Shown here piece after piece: positions 13,860 through 20,750 of a DNA stretch of 21,941 nucleotides. How positions within the stretch are numbered: position 1 is the first letter of the stretch; each line of letters opens with the position of its first letter. Made by a program: the position numbers and the translations under genes. This stretch comes from a virus, in IMG/VR virus record IMGVR_UViG_3300043433_000105, positions 64,001 to 85,941 of that record; one strand, given 5' to 3'. The notes under the pieces are model-generated. The model was given only the letters and a program-made list of their open reading frames with translations. It searched no databases and had not been told where the DNA came from.

Positions 13860-16142
13860 TTACAAAGCGCATGATTCGCAATATTCATTTTCCTCAACTG
13901 GTTCAGTCGGGAGAGTATTTAATTGTACGGCGTTTTCACTAGAGGTCAAATCAACACCTTCCGATGTTTTTGATACCACGTAATAACGACTCTTCAAACC
14001 ATACTTAGCGATATCAAGGTAATCCTGAATAATCTGCGAAGATGAAATTTTTGTATTACCAGTAACATCAGCATAAATGTCAGCCGAAATACCTTGATCT
14101 GTCCACTTCTGTTCTACCGCATAGTTTTTAATATGGTCGGTATTTGAAATATCCCATGCAAGCTGATAATACTTACCAAGTTTTCCTGCATCCGGTGCTT
14201 CCCAATATGTTGTGGCTGTGTCGTTCGTTTTCATAATAGAAAGCGCACGAATCGCATATACACCATTGGTTGTACCGGATGCTGATGCTGATGATTCAGC
14301 AGGCATATGAGCAACAAGAACGGAGTTACGAATACCACCATTTGCAATAATTTCTTTGCGAATCCATTCCCAATCGCGCTTATTTTCTACAGTGACAAGA
14401 CTATCAACATTCTTGTTATATGTATCGAGTGGCAACCATCCTTGGGGCCATAAAGTCTTGTGCATCCATGGTGCATTACCTAGCTCTTTACCAAGACGCA
14501 AAGATGCATTCAACAAGTGCCAGTAATGTGTTTCGAATGTCTCATGAATAAAGTTGCGACCCTCTTGCGTATCGAACTTCAGATGCTTCTTAGCCATCAA
14601 GTGAGCAAGACCGATAACACCCACACCAGCACTCATGCGAGACTTAGCGGTATGCTCCAGACTCGGGAAAACATAATCTGCTTTGTGGATACAAACATCA
14701 ATCATTTTCAATGTATAGTATGCAACATCAGCATATTCTTCATCGGAATCAATGTTACCAACAACCACGCCACCGAGTGAGCAAAGACCAATCTCACCAT
14801 CACCCTCTTTGTACTCTTCGTACAACTCTTTGACTGACTTAAATCCCTTACTCACCAAACCAATTTCTTGGCAAAGATTGGATGACCAGATTGGTTCCAA
14901 AAATGGGGTGTGTCGATTCAATTCATCAGTACGGTGGTCGTACTGCACACCAGTCTCATACGCTTGACGCAGTGCATCTACAAGCACTTCACGTGCGCTT
15001 AGTTTAAAGGTAGCAGTCTTCTCATACTCAGTATAAAGACGTTCAAAAATACTCTGGTCTTTTGCATACTGTGCGTTATAAAGATCAGGGTTCGACTGAT
15101 ATGAAAATGGCGCATACATTTCATCACGTGCAACCTTACGCGCAAACAGTTTATTAGAACCAAAAGAGTAATGTGCCCCTGCAATACGTTTAGCAGCAGG
15201 AGTCATTGGATGACGCAGTTTCTGAATTGTTTTAACTTCAGGATCAAACGCTGTATAGTGAACAGTAGATGCACCACCACGACCATTTTGCAGGTTAGCA
15301 CCGATAGCACCTACCATAGCACGGTAGTAAGGTAGTTTACCTTGATGCTCAATCAAACCGCCGCGAATTGGATCACCTAATGAACGTGTCTTGATGTGCG
15401 ACCCAATACCTGCAGACATACATGTCATCATGTATGCAATATGATCACCAGCAGCCAAAGAAGGTGCAGTATCATCAGTAGTGTACACGCAGCAAGATGC
15501 ATAACCATTCAACCGAGTGCCGAGGTTTACATAGTTCGGTGTTGGTGCATTGATCTTATTTTTAGACAGGTATGTATACCACTTTTTAACATGCTCCATA
15601 CGATGCTCTTTAGGCTCGTTTTCAGCCAAAGCCATAGCCATACGCATAAACACAAACTGTGGTGTCTCATATTCCTTTTTCAGAACCTTGTTACGCAATG
15701 CATACTTGGTACGAATCTGATGAATCTGAAAGTGAGCATACTTCAAATCTTGACTATGATTAATCATAGTCTCTACTTGATCATATTCTTCTGATGAATA
15801 GTTCAAGTAGACCATCAAACCAGCGGTAAAAAGCTCCGCATGTAGTTCTCTTACAGTAGGGTGCTTCTCACCATAAAATTCACGCACTAACTGTGGTGCA
15901 TAAAGACGACCAGCCATACGGTTATATTCCCATGTCTTGCGATTCAGACATGAGTAAATAAGACCCTTTTGAAAATCCAATGTAGTGCATTGCTCACCAA
16001 GTTTGGATACAGTCTCCAGAACAACAGAACTCCAGTCAACATAGCTACCTAAAGTCTTTGCAGCAAATTCACCCCATCCATTTGCCTTTGATGCGTCATA
16101 CGCTTGAATAGTACCGTCTCTTTTAATCAGTGTTTTTAACAT
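13860..16142 (-). CDS. nrdA: Ribonucleotide reductase large subunit (class I)
   Basis: The product has 760 residues, the usual length. It reduces ribonucleoside diphosphates to deoxy forms. Visible active-site parts: the redox pair C218 (ASCCV, 215-219) and C454 (IGLCSLG), the radical site NLCQE (N422, C424, E426), and a Tyr pair in KSRYYVVSKT that relays the radical from NrdB. The C-terminal shuttle pair is in CESCAL (C755, C758), the target of glutaredoxin. Only a reduced ATP-cone-like N-terminus is present (IKRDGTIQAYDASK). The ATG lies directly after the primase stop (TAGATG), suggesting coupled translation. Confidence 0.95.
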   Translation of the reverse strand: MLKTLIKRDGTIQAYDASKANGWGEFAAKTLGSYVDWSSVVLETVSKLGEQCTTLDFQKGLIYSCLNRKTWEYNRMAGRLYAPQLVREFYGEKHPTVRELHAELFTAGLMVYLNYSSEEYDQVETMINHSQDLKYAHFQIHQIRTKYALRNKVLKKEYETPQFVFMRMAMALAENEPKEHRMEHVKKWYTYLSKNKINAPTPNYVNLGTRLNGYASCCVYTTDDTAPSLAAGDHIAYMMTCMSAGIGSHIKTRSLGDPIRGGLIEHQGKLPYYRAMVGAIGANLQNGRGGASTVHYTAFDPEVKTIQKLRHPMTPAAKRIAGAHYSFGSNKLFARKVARDEMYAPFSYQSNPDLYNAQYAKDQSIFERLYTEYEKTATFKLSAREVLVDALRQAYETGVQYDHRTDELNRHTPFLEPIWSSNLCQEIGLVSKGFKSVKELYEEYKEGDGEIGLCSLGGVVVGNIDSDEEYADVAYYTLKMIDVCIHKADYVFPSLEHTAKSRMSAGVGVIGLAHLMAKKHLKFDTQEGRNFIHETFETHYWHLLNASLRLGKELGNAPWMHKTLWPQGWLPLDTYNKNVDSLVTVENKRDWEWIRKEIIANGGIRNSVLVAHMPAESSASASGTTNGVYAIRALSIMKTNDTATTYWEAPDAGKLGKYYQLAWDISNTDHIKNYAVEQKWTDQGISADIYADVTGNTKISSSQIIQDYLDIAKYGLKSRYYVVSKTSEGVDLTSSENAVQLNTLPTEPVEENEYCESCAL

Positions 16143-17153
16143 CTAAACCTTTTTCCATTCGTTAAATTTCATCATACCCATGAGGCCTTGATATGTGTTT
16201 GCTTCGATTATCTTCAGTGGGTCTTTACCCGCTTTAACCAAATCGTTGATATCTACTTTCTTTGCACCAGAATTGGGCCAAATAACAACTTTGTATCCCT
16301 CATCAAGTGCCTTCTTGTACATCAAAACAATATCCTTGTTTCTTGGTTCACAGTCAAATATAAGCGTAATTTTGTCTTTGTCAACGCCTAGCTTTTTAGC
16401 GGTTGAAAGTAGACCAGCATTAACCGAAGCAAGACAGTTCGGTAAAAATAATGAATCCAACGGCCCTTCAACCAATAATATATTCTTTTTTCGTGTCACC
16501 CGATCTATGCCAAATATAGTGGGCATTTTCTTGTCGATGTTGACAGTGAGGTATTTATGGGTGGATTTACCTGTAAGGTCGCGACCTTGATAAGCAAAAA
16601 TATTGCCCTGCTTATCAAAAAACGGGATGATCAATCGTGGGCCTTCAGGTGCCTTTGCCATTTCAGGATTGAACTGTGCGGAAAACTCAGAAAACTTCTC
16701 CGCATAGTAAAAGGGGTATTTAGGTAGCTGTCTGGAAGCCACATAACGCGCTACGTCGCTGTTTTCAGGCATGTCCGATACAAGCTCTAGGTCAAGCTCT
16801 GAAAACGTGTCCTGCGCCTGTTTAACGCTTTCCTGAGTGGTTGCCTTACTTGTTATGACTGCACCACCATCACCATTGACGCGATATTTTTCAAATTTGT
16901 AGTCACCAAACAGGTCTGGTTCATACAGATTCATATATGCGCCAATAGGCAAGGCTAGGCCACAATTAAAACACGTACACATGACAGTATCGCCAAGTGT
17001 ACGCATATGAAATCGCATCTTACTTTTGGATTCTTTGGAATCCCCACAAACACCGCAACGGCCTTGAAAGTGAAATGGGTTCTCGTTTTTCAACCGACCC
17101 CGCTCTACCCTCTGTCCTACCATCTTGGCATACTTAATATCAATGAAAAGCAT
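16143..17153 (-). CDS. 61: T4 gp61-type DNA primase
   Basis: The product has 336 residues, close to T4 gp61 (342). It makes RNA primers for lagging-strand synthesis with the replicative helicase. The N-terminal zinc ribbon has CGVC (C33, C36) and CTCFNC (C61, C64, with C59 nearby). After a linker comes the TOPRIM catalytic core: NILLVEGPLDSL (E229), IFDCEP (D267, E269) and KKVDINDLV. AAGG precedes the ATG at 17153, 7 nt after the uvsW stop. Its place between uvsW and nrdA puts the primase under the uvsY promoter. Confidence 0.9.
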   Translation of the reverse strand: MLFIDIKYAKMVGQRVERGRLKNENPFHFQGRCGVCGDSKESKSKMRFHMRTLGDTVMCTCFNCGLALPIGAYMNLYEPDLFGDYKFEKYRVNGDGGAVITSKATTQESVKQAQDTFSELDLELVSDMPENSDVARYVASRQLPKYPFYYAEKFSEFSAQFNPEMAKAPEGPRLIIPFFDKQGNIFAYQGRDLTGKSTHKYLTVNIDKKMPTIFGIDRVTRKKNILLVEGPLDSLFLPNCLASVNAGLLSTAKKLGVDKDKITLIFDCEPRNKDIVLMYKKALDEGYKVVIWPNSGAKKVDINDLVKAGKDPLKIIEANTYQGLMGMMKFNEWKKV

Positions 17154-17160
17154 TACGACC

Positions 17161-18690
17161 TTAGTTAAAATCTACCATCACAGTTTCAAACTCGTGGCCC
17201 TCCTGCGCTAGAGTTTCCATGCGAATGCCAAAGTGCTTAAACGTGTTGTTTGGTTTTCGCTTGTGCGTGAGGTTATCACCGATATCGTAAAGGTTACAAT
17301 GTGTCTTGCCCTTCTTCAATCGAATTCCCCGCCCAAGGGTTTGCACGTACTGAATCTTTCCCTTGGTGGGGTGACAGTAGATGATGTTTTCAATAGCAGG
17401 CATATTCACACCTGCCGCCATTGTTTTAAGCGAAGCAACGATTATACAGTCTTCTAGCCCTGCCAAAAGTCGTATTTCTTCGCGTTTTTCTTTCTTGACT
17501 GAACCATCAATGATATAGACAGGGCGAGTGCCACCAACAAGTGCTTGAATTTTTTCATATATAGTTTTTCCGTGGTCTGAGTAGTTAAACATAACTAAAG
17601 TTGTGCCCTTTAACTTCGAGGCCAACTTAGCGATAAAATTGTTTCGTTTCGGATTAAGCGCCAGCCAACTAATTTCTTGGTCGTAATCTGCTTTTTTCAT
17701 AGCAGCACACCACTCTTGGCTGTAGTTTAGTTGGATCGCCTTAACCTTCAATGGTACCGCTCTGCCACGTGCAATAAGCTCTGCAGCGTTAATCACATGC
17801 ACCACTGGCCCAGTCAACCCGATCATTTGCAAAAGGTTACATTTTAGCTCTTGAAGGGTACCCGTACACGCAAGTCGGAAAGGTACTTCGGTCGCCTTGC
17901 CGTAGATGTTTTTAAACGTGTCAGCAGTGATCTTGTGACCTTCATCAGTCAATATACATGAGAAGGAGTTGAAGTATTCAGCATCCTCTTTCGCAAGCGA
18001 CTGAAACGTAGAAATAGTTATACGCTTTTTTGTCTTTTTGTCAATCCCTGCACTGATCAAATGCACTGAGTTCTCAACACTCCATCCGTTGTGACTGGAA
18101 TAGTCTTGAAAATCGGATTTGAACTGTGTAGTAAGACCAACAGTAGGTACCAGAATCAGCACTCGACCATCCAACTCTTCCGTGATGTATCGAGCAATCG
18201 AGTATACCATAAGTGACTTACCCGCACTTGTTGCCGCTTCAAGGATACACTGTCGATTGTATAGCGCCTGATAGATTCCATGGTGCTGAAAGTCATCCAC
18301 CACCAGTTTTTCACCACGTGCGTGAATATTCAGACTCTCCACGTATTCTTGGCACTCTTCCTTGGTTAGCTCTAGCTTTTGGTTTGGAAGCCCGTATGCG
18401 TCGTTTTGTGGGTTCGGAACAGTACGAAGTGTCCACCCACGACTTTCACATAGTGTAGCAAGATGGGAATACAGGCCAGATGGTAAAGTACGTTTGCCAA
18501 GGCTAAAGATGCGGATGTATCCATCCCAGCGACCCATCTTGAATAGCGGCGAAAACTTATGCCCATCCATGAGAAAACTGTATGCCTCATTGATTTCCAT
18601 AGCAATAGACTGAAAGCACATAATTTTCAATGTACTCTCATCTTGCTTGAAAACGACAACTTCGTTTTCTCCGTATTCCAAATTACTCAT
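17161..18690 (-). CDS. uvsW: UvsW-type DNA/RNA helicase
   Basis: The product has 509 residues and matches T4 UvsW in size and layout. An N-terminal domain of about 110 residues contains FKMGRWDGYIRIF. The helicase core has motif I ATSAGKS (153-159), motif II DEGH (249-252), motif III-like CTGTL, and near residue 450 motif VI QTLGRGIR. UvsW unwinds R-loops and branched DNA and switches T4 from origin-dependent to recombination-dependent replication. The ATG is 2 nt after the uvsY stop, as expected for the T4 uvsY/uvsW pair. Confidence 0.93.
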   Translation of the reverse strand: MSNLEYGENEVVVFKQDESTLKIMCFQSIAMEINEAYSFLMDGHKFSPLFKMGRWDGYIRIFSLGKRTLPSGLYSHLATLCESRGWTLRTVPNPQNDAYGLPNQKLELTKEECQEYVESLNIHARGEKLVVDDFQHHGIYQALYNRQCILEAATSAGKSLMVYSIARYITEELDGRVLILVPTVGLTTQFKSDFQDYSSHNGWSVENSVHLISAGIDKKTKKRITISTFQSLAKEDAEYFNSFSCILTDEGHKITADTFKNIYGKATEVPFRLACTGTLQELKCNLLQMIGLTGPVVHVINAAELIARGRAVPLKVKAIQLNYSQEWCAAMKKADYDQEISWLALNPKRNNFIAKLASKLKGTTLVMFNYSDHGKTIYEKIQALVGGTRPVYIIDGSVKKEKREEIRLLAGLEDCIIVASLKTMAAGVNMPAIENIIYCHPTKGKIQYVQTLGRGIRLKKGKTHCNLYDIGDNLTHKRKPNNTFKHFGIRMETLAQEGHEFETVMVDFN

Positions 18691-18692
18691 AA

Positions 18693-19133
18693 TTATCCAC
18701 CACTTAAAAATTTCTGGTATTCCACCATGCTTTTAAACAAATAATATCGATTCCCAAGGTCTTTCAAAATAGACTCACATGATTGCATCAACGACTCGAT
18801 ATAAAGCGTCTGCTCTTGCAACTTCTGCAAATCAGCATCACCTTCCAACAGTGCCTCCATTTCCGCCTTTAACGGTTTGCGAAACAGGTACTGCGACCAA
18901 CCCTTTGCATCAAGTTCTGCCTTGGGCATTTCCCCGTTGTAGTAGCGAACTTTATCACTACGGAGAGACAAGTATTTAGCGGTCATCTGACGCAGCTTGA
19001 CCTTGTAAGTTTGGAGATGCGTGAGATACTTGCTGTGTTTCATCGGATGCCGATACATCTCATTCAACAGATTTGTCTCGTCAAGGTCAGAGTCTTGTGC
19101 CCACTCAGTCATGAGTTGTTCGTGATTCAACAT
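18693..19133 (-). CDS. uvsY: UvsY-like recombination mediator
   Basis: The product has 146 residues, close to T4 UvsY (137). UvsY loads the UvsX recombinase onto ssDNA coated with gp32. The sequence is helical and charged. It has the family pattern: an N-terminal HSKYLTHLQTYK helix, SDKVRYYNGE (the 'DK..YY.G' element), a middle DADLQKLQEQTLYIESLMQSCESILKDLGNRYY, and the C-terminal LFKSMVEYQKFLSGG. I chose the ATG at 19133: a longer start at 19157 would lie inside the -10 of the promoter. Adjacent uvsW supports the call. It is the first gene of the operon. Confidence 0.82.
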   Translation of the reverse strand: MLNHEQLMTEWAQDSDLDETNLLNEMYRHPMKHSKYLTHLQTYKVKLRQMTAKYLSLRSDKVRYYNGEMPKAELDAKGWSQYLFRKPLKAEMEALLEGDADLQKLQEQTLYIESLMQSCESILKDLGNRYYLFKSMVEYQKFLSGG

Positions 19134-19155
19134 AAAATTACACCATAAATAGAAC

Positions 19156-19184
19156 ATTGTAGCTCATGTGAAAAGCGAAGTCAA
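19156..19184 (-). promoter_or_regulatory. Strong sigma70-type promoter of the uvsY operon
   Basis: On the minus strand: -35 TTGACT (19184-19179), 17-nt spacer, -10 TACAAT (19161-19156), both 5 of 6 with ideal spacing. The start point would lie about 15 nt before the uvsY ATG. No other strong promoter was seen inside the seven-gene operon. Confidence 0.8.
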
Positions 19185-19190
19185 GGGTTC

Positions 19191-19218
19191 TTGACATTTT
19201 TTCAAGTGAGTAAATAAT
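19191..19218 (+). promoter_or_regulatory. Strong sigma70-type promoter for the putative structured RNA
   Basis: On the plus strand: perfect -35 TTGACA (19191-19196), 16-nt spacer, -10 AATAAT (19213-19218, 5 of 6). It lies back to back with the uvsY promoter; the two -35 boxes are 6 bp apart in a TCAAG/CTTGA inverted repeat. No open reading frame follows, so its product should be an RNA. Confidence 0.7.
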
Positions 19219-19224
19219 AAGAAC

Positions 19225-19774
19225 TTGTAGCCAGTTTGGTGGTACTTAACTAGCTATTTATGCCTCGTGATGGGCACGTACCAAAAAAGTCACCGTCTTT
19301 ACTTGCTGTTTGAGCAGACGTTAAAGAACCTAGGGTAGCGCCCTATACAACTATGAAAACAAGCTACCACCTGTTTACTAAGCAACCCGCAGGAAGTATG
19401 TCTCATCTGGGCATACAAGACACGACACACCGAAAGGCATGATTTTAACTCAGTTGTGTGGAGAGCACTACCACATAGGAGTCTGAGCGTTGGAGCAATT
19501 CAACGATAAAAACTCTGTCGATAATTGGATAAGATTGAATGACCAGTACGACTCAATACGAGATACGGAAAATCATAAGAGCTAGAGACATAAACACTCT
19601 CTTCGAAGCAGCAACGTATAGACACAGGAACTAAAAGAATAGATCGATAAGACCAACAGAACGTAATTAAACCCATTGTAGTAGAAACACCTAATAAGTG
19701 CCTACGGCAAGGCTACGCCTGTACATCTTTTCCTATTCTTTTAGTTCTCTTGATTTATCATGCTGCGGGTTGCT
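19225..19774 (+). ncRNA. Putative large structured non-coding RNA (about 550 nt)
   Basis: No gene is found in 19158-19784 on either strand, yet the stretch is rich in nested complementary segments. Two long-range helices are 19381-19392 with 19763-19774 (12 bp) and, inside it, 19628-19642 with 19733-19747 (15 bp). Local stems are 19240-19245/19278-19283 (around 19261-19264/19273-19276), 19294-19297/19317-19320, 19331-19335/19341-19345, 19396-19400/19412-19416, and 19449-19453/19483-19487 enclosing 19457-19461/19471-19475. A CCGAAAGG tetraloop-like element occurs near 19430. A strong plus-strand promoter lies just upstream. The size and ornate folding recall phage RNAs such as GOLLD and ROOL, but I cannot match it to either, and it may be new. 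The 3' end is uncertain; no T-rich terminator is seen. Confidence 0.6.
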
Positions 19775-19800
19775 GACTGCCTGTTTATATACCTAACCAA
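19759..19800 (+). repeat. Direct repeat, left copy
   Basis: CATGCTGCGGGTTGCT, a variable 9-nt stretch, then TTTATA and TACCTAACCAA. The same blocks occur at 20649-20691 on the other side of the homing-endonuclease gene. The left copy includes the last codons and stop of that gene (minus strand) and the 3' arm of the RNA's 12-bp helix. Confidence 0.8.
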
Positions 19801-20566
19801 GTATATTGTATGCATAATGAATTTAGTTGATCAATTGATAGTGATCGAGTGTCAATAACTCTACATTTCATTAGAGTGTCTGAAACAGCTTTAGATGGGT
19901 TATTCTGTGTCCATTTTCTTATTTGAGAATATGTTAAATCTTTATAAAATCGGCTTATAATTAAAAATTTTGATGTTATATACTTATCATCAATAATGTA
20001 CAGGTTTATAGCACGTGCTGATTCTACATGCAAAATTGGTGTTGGGGTTTGTTCAGAAATTTTGACTATTTTACCAGTTATTAACGATTTAACACAACGA
20101 CCAACTTTTTGTTTTTTACTGGCTTCTGACATGTTAAGTAGTGATTTTTTGATGTGATTTTTCTGACAATTCTTGATTTTGCCATTTTTTGACGAAATTC
20201 TGTACATTTATACTTTTCGTTTAATATGTTAGATCGTGTCTTTTTACTCAAATCAGTAATCTTAGTATTAGTTACACCATCACCACCAGATGTGCGGTTT
20301 TGAAGTATCCCATTACCGATGTCTTTACGACCCCACCATTCTATCAGTCTACGCTCTAATGCTAAAGCACCTAAATCAGTTAAATTAGATTCCAATATCA
20401 CAATATGGTTTCTATTTTTAGGCAGATGAAGTTTCCCATGTTTAGCCCAAGCACGGTTTCCTGTACCCTTTCCAATATAGTATGGTGTACCAGCTTTAGC
20501 TGTAGTAGAATCACTAGAACGCAAGTATGCGTAAACATAGAATCGATAAATAGAATCGCTGCTCAT
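19785..20566 (-). pseudogene. GIY-YIG homing endonuclease split by a -1 frameshift
   Basis: The 5' part (20566 to 20081) encodes the GIY-YIG domain: [41 protein letters not shown], closely similar to the intact gene at 8667-9479. The 3' part (to 19785) is in the -1 frame and continues with [18 protein letters not shown] and a C-terminal region. Joining the frames at A_AAA_AAT (20150-20144) gives about 260 residues, close to the 270 of the intact relative. The heptamer fits the X_XXY_YYZ pattern of programmed -1 frameshifting, but a simple indel in a 6-A run or a sequencing error is as likely. The start is taken at 20566 behind AAAGG, as in the other copy. The gene lies between ~42-bp direct repeats at the edge of the putative RNA. 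Confidence 0.75.
20144..20150 (-). promoter_or_regulatory. Possible slippery heptamer A_AAA_AAT
   Basis: In the frame of the nuclease domain the codons read TCA AAA AAT; slipping back one base gives AAA AAA TCA and enters the frame of the C-terminal part. No convincing downstream stimulatory stem was noticed. Confidence 0.35.
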
Positions 20567-20631
20567 ATAGCCTTTCATGTTGGTTGAGTAGAGACAGTGG
20601 ATATTGACGTATCGCGACTGTCATTTCTATT
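20567..20631 (-). promoter_or_regulatory. Conserved hairpin leader of the split GIY-YIG gene
   Basis: This is the same arrangement as at 8597-8666: AAATAGAAATGACAGTCGCGA, an internal segment, then CCACTGTC, CTCTACTCAACCAAC, ATGAAAGG and the start. The stem is 20617-20622 with 20593-20598. The inner bases differ from the other copy yet can still pair (GATA with TATC), suggesting selection for structure. Confidence 0.65.
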
Positions 20632-20648
20632 TATTGTTTTTAAACTCT

Positions 20649-20691
20649 CATGCTGCGGGTTGCTCTATGGTTATTTATAATACCTAACCAA
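20649..20691 (+). repeat. Direct repeat, right copy
   Basis: CATGCTGCGGGTTGCT, variable stretch, TTTATAATACCTAACCAA: the second copy of the repeat at 19759-19800, about 890 bp away. It also carries CTGCGGGTTGCT (20653-20664), able to pair with 19381-19392. A third fragment, TCATGCTGC, is at 20700-20708. Confidence 0.8.
20672..20679 (-). promoter_or_regulatory. T4-type late promoter (exact octamer) for the split homing endonuclease
   Basis: TATAAATA on the minus strand, about 106 nt upstream of the ATG at 20566 and inside the right direct repeat. The left repeat has a one-mismatch version (TATAAACA). Confidence 0.6.
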
Positions 20692-20729
20692 ACATGTGAT
20701 CATGCTGCACGAAGTCAGATATAGAATCG

Positions 20730-20750
20730 AATCCCCGTGCTGAGGGGATT
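20730..20750. other. Stable hairpin at the end of the tail-protein gene
   Basis: A 7-bp perfect stem (AATCCCC with GGGGATT, 7-nt loop) overlaps the stop codon at 20749-20751. Neither strand has a T run after it, so it is not a classical terminator. It may protect a 3' end or mark the border between the GC-rich tail module and the AT-rich region. Confidence 0.45.

Noticed and set aside
16553-16560. TATTTATG (late-promoter-like) inside the primase gene
   Set aside because: A one-mismatch octamer inside a coding region without a gene start nearby is expected by chance.
19225-19784. Group I intron carrying the GIY-YIG gene
   Set aside because: I could not find the conserved P, Q, R, S core elements or an interrupted exon gene on either side; the stretch lies between a promoter and an endonuclease, not inside a coding sequence.
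19785-20207. Second frame of the split endonuclease as an independent gene
   Set aside because: It has no ribosome-binding site at 20207 and continues the C-terminal part expected of the upstream nuclease frame.
20700-20745. tRNA-like 3' end (AATCGAATCCCC) near the tail gene
   Set aside because: The T-loop lacks the TTC start, no matching T stem or anticodon arm is present upstream, and no acceptor stem forms.
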